From positions 1-22,076 of the forward strand of contig JAPFFF010000471.1 in the NCBI GenBank assembly GCA_039105265.1: a stretch of 22,076 bases of DNA. Reading direction: 5' to 3'. Below, one piece after another: positions 6,855 to 13,928 of this stretch; the first letter of the stretch is position 1, and each line of letters begins with the position of its first letter. The stretch comes from Tritrichomonas musculus. Lineage: Eukaryota; Parabasalia; Tritrichomonadida; Tritrichomonadidae. Under the pieces are notes generated by a model. It did not search any database. It worked only from the letters and a program-made list of their open reading frames with translations, and was not told where the DNA came from. The position numbers and the translations under genes were made by a program.

Positions 6855-7406
6855 ATGTCAAAACATCTAACAGGTTCTAAGAGACTTGCAGTTATTCATA
6901 AATGGTTGAATGGAAGGGATGACCCAGATTGGGAAGTTTTACCTACAAAAACCAAAGACAAGTATATTGTAAAACAGCGAAAAACTCCAATAACTCGAGA
7001 ATATCAAGAAAACTCAGAAAGTGAAAATAACGAAGAAACTCAAGAAAACTCAGACAGTGAAGAACATGAGGAACTTGAAGAAAAGCCAAGAAAGCCAATA
7101 AGTTCGAAAGCTGCACGAAAACCTACAAAACCTCGAAAAACTCAACAAAGCCAAGTTTATGACCCTACTGTGAATGAGGAAATACTAAAACAGCTAAAAT
7201 CACTAGGTGAAGAAATGAAGATAAGTCGAGAGAAGAAAGAACAGAGACGTATGATAAAGGAGGTTGTTGATAAAAGGATGAGTAAACCAAGACAACAGTA
7301 TGTTCCTGAAGAACCGCCACAACAATATGAAGAAGAACAACAACCTCAATATATACCTATGAGACCTATTGGTAGGAGAAATCGCATCTTTGAAGATATG
7401 ATGTAA
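6855..7406 (+). CDS. Charged, low-complexity structural-block protein (183 aa), unknown
   Basis: No family is recognised. The short N-terminal module (1-43: HLTGSKRLAVIHKWLNGRDDPDWEVLPTKTKDKYIVKQRK) looks folded. It is followed by an acidic stretch (about 50-80, many Glu/Ser), a basic proline-lysine stretch (RKPISSKAARKPTKPRK, about 84-100), a short coiled coil (about 108-135) and a Gln/Pro-rich tail. Basic, disordered proteins next to capsid genes often bind the packaged DNA (as adenovirus core proteins do) or act as scaffolds. That is inference from position and composition. It sits 47 nt after the pVI-like gene and 17 nt before the capsid gene. TTTTAAATG precedes it and there is no initiator. 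Confidence 0.78.
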   Translation: MSKHLTGSKRLAVIHKWLNGRDDPDWEVLPTKTKDKYIVKQRKTPITREYQENSESENNEETQENSDSEEHEELEEKPRKPISSKAARKPTKPRKTQQSQVYDPTVNEEILKQLKSLGEEMKISREKKEQRRMIKEVVDKRMSKPRQQYVPEEPPQQYEEEQQPQYIPMRPIGRRNRIFEDMM

Positions 7407-7423
7407 ATTTTTTTCTATCTAAA

Positions 7424-9106
7424 ATGCTTAACAAGGAATCCTATATGAGAACCTCAGCAGAGGTTTGTACTCAGATTGCATCTTACTTTGATGTTGTCGA
7501 TAATTGCATAGCACTTAGTGATACAAATAAGGCATACTCATTAAATCCACAAACTTCATATTCACCATCACCACCAATTAAGAGTGGTTCATATACAACA
7601 TGTATTATATCTCCTAATACTCATAATACTGCTGATATATATAATGGATTTATTCGAGCAGATATGAAAGTGATGATAAAAATAGACAAGCCAATTCTAA
7701 GTGATTTAGAAAATGTCAGTGGTTATAATTTTGGTAAGGTATGGTTTGGTTTTAAGGATGCTCGAGATGCTGTTGAGAAGTATGAAATTGTAGCTAATGG
7801 TATGACGCTTTATACCCAGAACTTTGGATGTGAAGAATCCTTTTTAACTGCATGTTGTGCAAATGAAGTTACTAAAAGAGCTGATATATATAGTAAAGCA
7901 AGACATAAGGATATTTGGAATGATACTCATGGAAGGAGATGTGGTTTTGTTGCAAATCTTAACAAAGATGTGACTTCTGTCACTGAAACAATTAGATTAA
8001 AGATTGATTTGCGACGATTCCTACCTTTATCTAATATCAAGTACTTGCCAGCATTTGCAGGTAAAATCGAATTACGTCTATACTTTTCAACAGCTGGTAT
8101 GGTATATTGTCCAGTTGGTTTTGAAAAGAGCTTGGTTGCTAATCCACATATAATGAAAGACTTCAATGTTGATGAAATTACCAATGAATTTCGACCTATT
8201 GGAGAACCAATATGGATGTGGACAAGTACCGAAAAAATAGCAATGGATAAGATTAATGACCCCAAGAATCTTCCACCTGTTGGTGAAAATCATGGAGGAG
8301 CATATGAAGTCGCAGGAGCTAACAATACTAAGGCAAGAGTTGACCGAACTATTTACAGTGATTGGAGAACTTGGAGTGTTGTTGATTATTCCATTGAAGA
8401 ATGTGCGAGTATTATACCTTGTTTTGGTATTCATGAATCTGTATATACAGCACTTGTTCAAAGATATGCTAACCCACAACATCCACTTACATTCCCAACA
8501 CAGATTATGTCATTTTACACTTGTACAAGACCTCTTAATAATGAACAAGATAAAGCAACTATTACTATTACACCTAATTTTGTAGATAGTATGTTTTGCT
8601 TATTCCCACTTAAGCATACACATAAGACATACTTCAAGAATCCTATGTTTGAAGCATTTCATATGAATTGTGGTAATTACAATAATATTCCTGCTAAAGC
8701 ATTTGGTACGAATGGTAAGTATCCAGAGTTCCTCGAATATTGCCAGAATGCAATGAACATGAATGGAGAGCAAAATGGATTTAATAAAGAGGTTATTGCA
8801 AGTCTAGCTAATGAGTATCAATATAATGAAAACACAACAGGCTATTATCCAAATGATAGGTCCTCATTCTTCATAGGTCTTCCTACTGAAACAGATGGAA
8901 CATATCAACAAGGTCTTTCAAGTCTTGCACCTATTAACTTCGAATTGATATGTAGTCAAAAGGCAGATAATCCATTTAGACAGGAAGTAGATACACCTCC
9001 ATTATTATGCTTATTAACAGATATATCAATTAGTATCTTAATTAGACCAAATGGTATGCCACCATCAGTACGTATTGGTCCTTATGATTTAACAACCCCT
9101 GAGTAA
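7424..9106 (+). CDS. Major capsid protein (double jelly-roll type, Polinton)
   Basis: A soluble 560-residue, strand-rich protein with no membrane segment or enzyme motif. Its size and position (ATPase, pVI-like, charged protein, then this) match the Polinton double-jelly-roll major capsid protein, known from T. vaginalis Mavericks and related to adenovirus hexon and virophage capsids. Strand-like segments alternate with long loops (VWFGFKDARDAVEKYEIVANG near 105-125; IELRLYFSTAG near 215-225) and the C-terminus ends in a strand plus a short tail (ISILIRPNGMPPSVRIGPYDL). Two barrels of about 200-250 residues would fill the length. No single motif proves the fold, so the call rests on context and family size. 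The start context TCTAAAATG lacks an initiator. Confidence 0.82.
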   Translation: MLNKESYMRTSAEVCTQIASYFDVVDNCIALSDTNKAYSLNPQTSYSPSPPIKSGSYTTCIISPNTHNTADIYNGFIRADMKVMIKIDKPILSDLENVSGYNFGKVWFGFKDARDAVEKYEIVANGMTLYTQNFGCEESFLTACCANEVTKRADIYSKARHKDIWNDTHGRRCGFVANLNKDVTSVTETIRLKIDLRRFLPLSNIKYLPAFAGKIELRLYFSTAGMVYCPVGFEKSLVANPHIMKDFNVDEITNEFRPIGEPIWMWTSTEKIAMDKINDPKNLPPVGENHGGAYEVAGANNTKARVDRTIYSDWRTWSVVDYSIEECASIIPCFGIHESVYTALVQRYANPQHPLTFPTQIMSFYTCTRPLNNEQDKATITITPNFVDSMFCLFPLKHTHKTYFKNPMFEAFHMNCGNYNNIPAKAFGTNGKYPEFLEYCQNAMNMNGEQNGFNKEVIASLANEYQYNENTTGYYPNDRSSFFIGLPTETDGTYQQGLSSLAPINFELICSQKADNPFRQEVDTPPLLCLLTDISISILIRPNGMPPSVRIGPYDLTTPE

Positions 9107-9133
9107 AAAGATGTATATTTTATTTTATAGAAA

Positions 9134-9568
9134 ATGTCGAATGATTATAGAAGCCCACATGCTGAGATTGTTGGAAGAGAAGGTATGATGTATAATGAAG
9201 CTACCATGAAAAATAAAGACATAGAGTTTCAACATTTTGGTGTGTTCAGTAATACTAATACTTATTCTGTAACCTTCAACCCATATATTAATCGACCACC
9301 TACCCAGATTATTGAACATGAGGACCCTGTTAGATTTCCAGATACTCGAGAACATATAACCAAACCTGTTCGTGAACCTCCTGTTAGTATTACAGATGGT
9401 GGTTTTTATCGACATATAGGTGAAAAAGATAAACCAGTACCTCTCTTACCAAAATATCTTAAGAAGCCTGAGAAACCACCAATGCAAGGTAGAGCAAGAG
9501 AATATAATAAACAAGATATTCGATATGGACCTACTCAGCATATCTTTACCCAAAATAACATCTATTAA
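9134..9568 (+). CDS. Small proline-rich protein (144 aa), unknown structural-block product
   Basis: No family is recognised. The sequence is rich in Pro, His and charged residues, with short strand-like pieces (IEFQHFGVFSNTNTYSVTFNPY, about 30-51) followed by an extended, probably unstructured, proline-rich half (RPPTQ, REPPVS, KPEKPPMQGR). There are no membrane segments. It starts 27 nt after the capsid stop and ends 24 nt before the next gene, so it is probably co-regulated with the capsid. An extended cement-type protein would fit, but this is only a guess. Confidence 0.7.
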   Translation: MSNDYRSPHAEIVGREGMMYNEATMKNKDIEFQHFGVFSNTNTYSVTFNPYINRPPTQIIEHEDPVRFPDTREHITKPVREPPVSITDGGFYRHIGEKDKPVPLLPKYLKKPEKPPMQGRAREYNKQDIRYGPTQHIFTQNNIY

Positions 9569-9592
9569 TTTTTTATTGAATTTTTTATCCAG

Positions 9593-10039
9593 ATGAAAAT
9601 GACAACAAGAAACGTCTATGACTATGTCAATGAACTTCGCGCAAAATGTGCTCCAAATACTAAACAATGTAATTTCTCGATACTTTGTGACAAGTACCCA
9701 ATGAAAGCAGGAGAATGGAGCTATTTAGGCAAAGTACTCTATGTCTCAATCAAGATAAAAGACAAGTGCCACAGATTTTATCCAGATAAGCTCAAAGAAC
9801 TTGATCTTGACTCAATATTTATTAAGCCTAACTCAAGGAGAAAAATATCTGAAGATTTCGAAGAGTTCTACATAAATGGAAACACTACCACTCAAGAGTA
9901 TCAAGGAATCAAATACTACAACTACTCCATTGCAGCTGCTCCTACAAGTCATAAACCAAAAATCGATGCTCTCAAGCAGAAATATCAAATTGAGTCATTT
10001 GACATGTTTATTGGAGAACAGCTAGACTTAGTACTTTAA
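9593..10039 (+). CDS. Unknown 148-aa protein
   Basis: No family is recognised. The protein looks folded: an N-terminal helix (NVYDYVNELRAKC), strand-like stretches (EWSYLGKVLYVSIKIK, about 41-56), and a C-terminal helix-strand region ending IGEQLDLVL. Five cysteines lie in the first 60 residues or so, with no clear zinc pattern. A second ATG lies two codons downstream and is an equally possible start. Gaps are 24 nt before and 21 nt after, in step with the rest of the block. No initiator is seen upstream, only T-runs. Confidence 0.7.
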   Translation: MKMTTRNVYDYVNELRAKCAPNTKQCNFSILCDKYPMKAGEWSYLGKVLYVSIKIKDKCHRFYPDKLKELDLDSIFIKPNSRRKISEDFEEFYINGNTTTQEYQGIKYYNYSIAAAPTSHKPKIDALKQKYQIESFDMFIGEQLDLVL

Positions 10040-10060
10040 GCCTATTTTTTCCCAACCTAA

Positions 10061-10585
10061 ATGATTAAGAAGAGGGGTACAACCAATGGAGTTCAAGCAA
10101 ATGTATCTTTAGAACCATCAGCAGCTGCATCATCTACATCAAACATCAACAACAACATTATTATTAATAAGAGAGATGATGGCAAGGAAGACATTGTTAT
10201 TACAAGAGACATTGGAGTGCAAACTGAACCTGTTGAAGTTGAACCAGATGTACGTAATGTTATACTTGAAGCATATGCACAAATACTACTTAATCAAGAC
10301 AAAGCACTACTAGCTAACATTATATCAAAGAAATGCATCATAGTACCTATTGAATCTCTTAGCAACATCATCAAAGCAATACTACATGTTAGTGAGGTTG
10401 AAGTACAACTTAATGAAGATGTTGGATGTTGTGCAGCTAAGAGCAATCCAATAAGAAAAATAGATGCTATTAAGATTATTAAAGATAATGGAGAGGTAGT
10501 CATTGACTTGAAACAAGTATATAATAAAGAATATAATGAGCTTGTTAATAATTATCATGTATGCTTAAAATATTGCATAGTATAA
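10061..10585 (+). CDS. Unknown 174-aa protein carrying a GVQTEP (LC8-like) motif
   Basis: No family is recognised. The first 45 residues are low-complexity (Ser, Ala, Asn) and probably disordered. Then comes RDIGVQTEPVEVEPD (about 49-63), with a TQT/GIQVD-type dynein light chain motif centred on Gln54, and a helical half (about 65-130) rich in Leu/Ile/Val. The protease gene at 1699 carries two similar GxQT motifs, a link between the first and last genes of the block. This is the last gene of the packed plus-strand run. It faces the small minus-strand gene across a 77-bp AT-rich gap with a short tandem repeat. Confidence 0.7.
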   Translation: MIKKRGTTNGVQANVSLEPSAAASSTSNINNNIIINKRDDGKEDIVITRDIGVQTEPVEVEPDVRNVILEAYAQILLNQDKALLANIISKKCIIVPIESLSNIIKAILHVSEVEVQLNEDVGCCAAKSNPIRKIDAIKIIKDNGEVVIDLKQVYNKEYNELVNNYHVCLKYCIV

Positions 10586-10634
10586 AAAAAGACATATTAA
10601 AAAAACTTCAAAAAAGACATATATAAAAAAACTT
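10585..10634. repeat. Two-copy 25-bp AT-rich tandem repeat between convergent genes
   Basis: A unit of the form A6-GACATAT-(T/A)-A7-CTT occurs twice in a row right after the stop of the gene at 10061 and before the end of the opposing gene at 10663. It may serve 3'-end formation for one or both genes. It could also be simple slippage. Confidence 0.55.
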
Positions 10635-10662
10635 AAAATTAGAAGTAATTATTTTTTTACTC

Positions 10663-11034
10663 TTACTCCTTGTCTTTTGGAGATGAAGCTTCTTGTTCAT
10701 CTTCATCATCTTCTTCTTGTGTCTCTTGCGAGTCAGGCACTATAGGCACGTGAAAGCCAATAGATTTTGGTGTTGTAGATTGAGGAATCTTTTTATGAAA
10801 AACCTCGCAGGTAGTGAGATTCATTTGAGTAAGTGCTTCAGCAATCTTGTTCATGTTTGCTTGTATCAAAGGGTCATAGATGGTGCAGACATTAGATGAT
10901 GTCGAGTTTATTATTTTTTGGTTGAACAGAAATATCACCTCTTTAATAGCATTGGCTATTTCAACATGAGCATTTTTGATAGCTAGCTTTTGCTGTTTTT
11001 GGAATTCTTTGAAGTCATTTCCAGAACGCGACAT
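10663..11034 (-). CDS. Small helical protein with acidic tail (123 aa), unknown
   Basis: No family is recognised. The N-terminal two thirds are helical (KEFQKQQKLAIKNAHVEIANAIKEVIFLF; NMNKIAEALTQMNL). The last 25 residues are strongly acidic (EEDDEDEQE) and could bind basic proteins or act in transcription. Support as a gene: on the minus strand TCACTT and TCATTT (plus-strand 11041-11051) lie directly before the ATG at 11034, a typical Trichomonas initiator placement. It diverges from the basic protein at 11111. Its promoter class groups it with the presumed early genes. Confidence 0.65.
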   Translation of the reverse strand: MSRSGNDFKEFQKQQKLAIKNAHVEIANAIKEVIFLFNQKIINSTSSNVCTIYDPLIQANMNKIAEALTQMNLTTCEVFHKKIPQSTTPKSIGFHVPIVPDSQETQEEDDEDEQEASSPKDKE

Positions 11035-11040
11035 TTTAAA

Positions 11041-11051
11041 AAATGAAGTGA
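11041..11051 (-). promoter_or_regulatory. Host-type initiator (TCACTTCATTT) for the minus-strand gene at 11034
   Basis: Read on the minus strand, TCACTT and TCATTT overlap by one base and lie 7-17 nt before the ATG. Both match TCAYTW. Confidence 0.6.
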
Positions 11052-11110
11052 TTTTGTTTGCGAATATTCAATTTTCAAAAATAATTCAATTTTTTTTCTC
11101 GAATGAAATC

Positions 11111-11389
11111 ATGAGCCAAAATTTAGATTTGGGTGAGTTCAAGGAAACAGCTATCATCAAGAAGTTGAAGAAGTCCAAGAGTAACAACAACCTCAAAAAT
11201 ATTGATACTGCAAAAACTGAAACAACAGAAAAACGTGGTAGAAAGCAAAAGTATGCAACTGTTGAAGAACGAAATGAAGCACGTAAACAACAGCAAAAGG
11301 CATATCGTGAAAGAAAGAAAAAAGAAGTACAAAGTATGAAGGAAAAAATAATGTCGTATGAAAGCAAAAAGGTATCACATGAAGAATGA
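11111..11389 (+). CDS. Small basic, bZIP-basic-region-like protein (92 aa)
   Basis: The start is the ATG at 11111. The frame is open further upstream, but that region lies under the opposing gene, and the ATG at 11103 is out of frame with a stop. The product is very basic: KKLKKSKSNNN (17-27), RGRKQKYATVEERNEARKQQQKAYRERKKKEVQSMKEK (about 42-79). The RGRKxK piece is AT-hook-like, and the second stretch resembles a bZIP basic region or the short R/K/E helices common in virus-like elements. It would bind DNA, perhaps as a regulator; that is inference. The upstream TCAATT is only a weak initiator. The last codons (KKVSHEE) are similar to the first frame of the minisatellite that starts at its stop codon. 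Confidence 0.62.
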   Translation: MSQNLDLGEFKETAIIKKLKKSKSNNNLKNIDTAKTETTEKRGRKQKYATVEERNEARKQQQKAYRERKKKEVQSMKEKIMSYESKKVSHEE

Positions 11390-11807
11390 GGTAGCTTATG
11401 AGGAAAAAGGTAGCTTATGAGGAAAAAGGTAGCTTATGAGGAAAAAGGTAGCTTATGAGGAAAAAGGTAGCTTATGAGGAAAAAGGTAGCTTATGAGGAA
11501 AAAGGTAGCTTATGAGGAAAAAGGTAGCTTATGAGGAAAAAGGTAGCTTATGAGGAAAAAGGTAGCTTATGAGGAAAAAGGTAGCTTATGAGGAAAAAGG
11601 TAGCTTATGAGGAAAAAGGTAGCTTATGAGGAAAAAGGTAGCTTATGAGGAAAAAGGTAGCTTATGAGGAAAAAGGTAGCTTATGAGGAAAAAGGTAGCT
11701 TATGAGGAAAAAGGTAGCTTATGAGGAAAAAGGTAGCTTATGAGGAAAAAGGTAGCTTATGAGGAAAAAGGTAGCTTATGAGGAAAAAGGTAGCTTATGA
11801 GGAAAAA
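11390..11807 (+). repeat. Minisatellite: 22 identical copies of a 19-bp unit
   Basis: The unit GGTAGCTTATGAGGAAAAA repeats head-to-tail over 418 bp, exactly 22 copies, with no difference seen by eye. It contains no spacers. Because 19 is not a multiple of three, stop codons appear in all frames and nothing long is encoded. The preceding gene ends with AAAAAGGTATCACATGAAGAA, clearly similar to the unit (AAAAAGGTAGCTTATGAGGAA), so the array probably grew from that gene's 3' end. Identity across copies implies recent expansion or ongoing homogenisation. Confidence 0.97.
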
Positions 11808-11834
11808 CATGTAGTTAAAAAAACTTTTTTTTAG

Positions 11835-12260
11835 TTATTCATTTTTCTTGTAGTACATTGTGATGAACTTCTTGTTTCTTTTCACTTTCTTATGTGTAAA
11901 GTGTCTCTTTGTTCCATCGAGATGCCCGAAACCAAGTCGAGTAATAGATAGTTCATGACCAAAGAACATGTTGTACAAGTTAACAATGTCTCTTGCAGGA
12001 TAACAATCTTTCTCGAGGTTGTCAAACCATTCATCATACCTCTTTTTTTGTTTTGCTCGAAGTCGATGTGCATCATTTTCAAGAGCATGAGCATAATTTT
12101 CACACATCGTTCTTAAATTTGATGTATCATCTTCAACTTTTAGTTGAGATATTTTTTTCGACATGTTTATATTAATTTTGTAGTCGAATGAATCATGATC
12201 TTTAGGAGGTGTTTGTTTTTGTAAAATATCTTCTATTTTATCTTCTTCTTCATTCATCAT
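11835..12260 (-). CDS. Unknown 141-aa basic protein
   Basis: No family is recognised. It has an acidic N-terminus (MMNEEEDKIEDIL), then a helical basic middle (SNLRTMCENYAHALENDAHRLRAKQKKRYDEWFDNLEKD, about 47-85), a compact segment with aromatic residues (LYNMFFGHELSITRLGFGHLDG) and a very basic tail (KRHFTHKKVKRNKK). Nucleic-acid binding is plausible from charge only. Support as a gene: a TCACTA initiator on the minus strand (12272-12277) lies 15 nt before the ATG at 12260. A second ATG follows immediately. It ends about 27 bp from the minisatellite and belongs to the initiator-bearing class. Confidence 0.62.
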   Translation of the reverse strand: MMNEEEDKIEDILQKQTPPKDHDSFDYKININMSKKISQLKVEDDTSNLRTMCENYAHALENDAHRLRAKQKKRYDEWFDNLEKDCYPARDIVNLYNMFFGHELSITRLGFGHLDGTKRHFTHKKVKRNKKFITMYYKKNE

Positions 12261-12450
12261 TAATAAAATAATAGTGATATTAATAAATATATTTTTTTAA
12301 AATTTCAATATATTTTATTTTTTTTAATTCAATTTTTGAATTTTTATAGTGTATATAACTTTTTCAAAGAAAAATATCCACCTTCGAGTTTTTCTACGAA
12401 ATTTAAAATTTAGTGATATCAACTAGAAAATAGATCATTTTTATACTTGT
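12261..12450. promoter_or_regulatory. AT-rich divergent promoter region with initiators on both strands
   Basis: This 190-bp gap is the longest spacer between protein genes inside the element apart from the minisatellite. TCACTA lies at 12272-12277 (minus, 15 nt before the ATG at 12260), and TCATTT at 12435-12440 (plus, +1 adenine 14 nt before the ATG at 12451). The middle (12290-12360) is a run of T- and A-tracts. A dual promoter is the simplest reading. A replication-linked role is possible but not shown. Confidence 0.55.
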
Positions 12451-13854
12451 ATGTCATACAACTACAGCTCAGACAGCGATGTTAGTCTATTTGACTCGAT
12501 CGAGCAATCGGGTCAACAAGCTCCACCATCAGATCCGCCATCAGCTCCACCCACAGAAGATTGGATCAAGAACATGACCCCAGAACAACTCGAATCCATG
12601 AGACAGTTCATCATGAAGCAGCAAGAAGAAGAAGCAGCTAGATTGAAGAAGAAGCAAGAAGAAGAAGAAGCAGCTAGATTGAAGAAGAAGCAAGAAGAAG
12701 AAGAAGCAGCTCGATTGAAGAAGCAACAAGAAGAAGAAGCAGCTAGATTGAAGAAGCAGCAAGAAGAAGAAGCAAGAAGGAAGAAGAAGCAAGAAGAAGA
12801 AGCATTAGCAAGATTGAAGCAAGAAGACGATGCAAGAAGGAAGAATCCATATGTTCCAATTTCAAATAAAGTCTTTCCACCACCTCGCTCATATAATATA
12901 ATACAAGTTCCTCCACCTCCTCCACCTCCATCTAATCAACAAATACCGCCACCTCCAAGTGTTCTTGCTAGACCATCTTCATTTGCCGAGAAACAAAAAT
13001 TCGGTTCCAATCCAAAAGAAGAAACAAAGATAGAAGGAGAAGAAGAAGTTGATCATGAACAAGAACAAGAACCAGTTCACAGAGAACCATATAAGCCACC
13101 GAAAAGTGTTCATGATATGAAATCCAATAGTGATTATAAGGAGGATAATGTTCGTCCATTCGACTTTCGAGAAGAAATGGAACAATTAATAGAAGAAAAT
13201 GAAAACTTGAAAGAACGATTAACGAAGTTGGAGGAGAAAATGACTGGTGTAGAATATAACATTCAAGACATAAATCACAATGCTGAAGAACTCAGGAAAG
13301 ACATTGATGATAACGACGAATACGCACTCGAGCTGATGAAATTGGAACTTGCTCCAAAAAAGGTGGCGAAGTACATTAACAAAATTCACGATCTAAAGAA
13401 GGACGTGGCGGATCTGAAAAATGCTCAACAAGCTGGTCCTCCAACAGATGATGCATTTGCTGAAAAGTTGGCAAGATCGAGATTGATGATGGTAGAAGTT
13501 GATTATCTTCGAAACATGATGGACGCTATTGAATCATATGACAAGAAAAAAGCACCAGAGATGATAAACGTGTTCAAGTCCTATGGATGGAAGTTGTCCA
13601 ATTGCATTTATCATCTTCGACCATACTTATCACCAGAAGAGAAAGAGAAGTTGGACAAAGCATGCAGCTTCGAGAGAAGTGGAAGGAAGCAATCACCGAA
13701 GCAAGTGCTGAAAGCCATGAGGCAATGGGGTGAATCAATGGAGAAGAACGAAATTCAACGGAACTCTGAATCGAAGGTGAAAGGAAATGAGTTCCAATAT
13801 CATTTTCCACATCTCGATGATAATGTCGTTGATGATGATGATTACCCCCAATAA
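12451..13854 (+). CDS. Long helical ER/K-repeat protein with proline-rich linker (467 aa), unknown
   Basis: No family is recognised. Order of parts: Ser/Asp- and Pro-rich N-terminus (1-40); about seven repeats of an 11-12-residue unit like EEEEAARLKKKQ (57-131), whose alternating Glu and Lys/Arg suggest a stable single alpha helix; a proline-rich linker (about 143-170); an acidic disordered stretch (about 190-225); a coiled coil (about 240-330); and a helical C-terminal domain (about 340-450) ending in an acidic tail (DDNVVDDDDYPQ). The gene uses a TCATTT initiator 14 nt before the ATG. Next to the polymerase, it may be a replication partner such as a terminal-protein or scaffold candidate; this is speculation. 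The repeats are also visible in the DNA at 12619-12843. Confidence 0.8.
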   Translation: MSYNYSSDSDVSLFDSIEQSGQQAPPSDPPSAPPTEDWIKNMTPEQLESMRQFIMKQQEEEAARLKKKQEEEEAARLKKKQEEEEAARLKKQQEEEAARLKKQQEEEARRKKKQEEEALARLKQEDDARRKNPYVPISNKVFPPPRSYNIIQVPPPPPPPSNQQIPPPPSVLARPSSFAEKQKFGSNPKEETKIEGEEEVDHEQEQEPVHREPYKPPKSVHDMKSNSDYKEDNVRPFDFREEMEQLIEENENLKERLTKLEEKMTGVEYNIQDINHNAEELRKDIDDNDEYALELMKLELAPKKVAKYINKIHDLKKDVADLKNAQQAGPPTDDAFAEKLARSRLMMVEVDYLRNMMDAIESYDKKKAPEMINVFKSYGWKLSNCIYHLRPYLSPEEKEKLDKACSFERSGRKQSPKQVLKAMRQWGESMEKNEIQRNSESKVKGNEFQYHFPHLDDNVVDDDDYPQ

Positions 13855-13915
13855 GATAGGTCATAACTAAAAAAATAATTTTTTTAACTTTTTCTTTGTT
13901 TTTATTTTTATCGTT

Positions 13916-13921
13916 TCACTT
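13916..13921 (+). promoter_or_regulatory. Host-type initiator TCACTT of the DNA polymerase gene
   Basis: TCACTT places its +1 adenine 11 nt before the ATG at 13929, the classical Trichomonas spacing, and decides the start of the polymerase reading frame. Confidence 0.65.
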
Positions 13922-13928
13922 TTATTTT

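Noticed and set aside
11390-11807. CRISPR-like array
   Set aside because: The 19-bp units follow each other directly with no spacers, and the host is a eukaryote. It is a minisatellite.
12541-12792. Leucine-rich minus-strand frame
   Set aside because: It is the complement of the Glu/Lys repeat codons in the helical protein gene.
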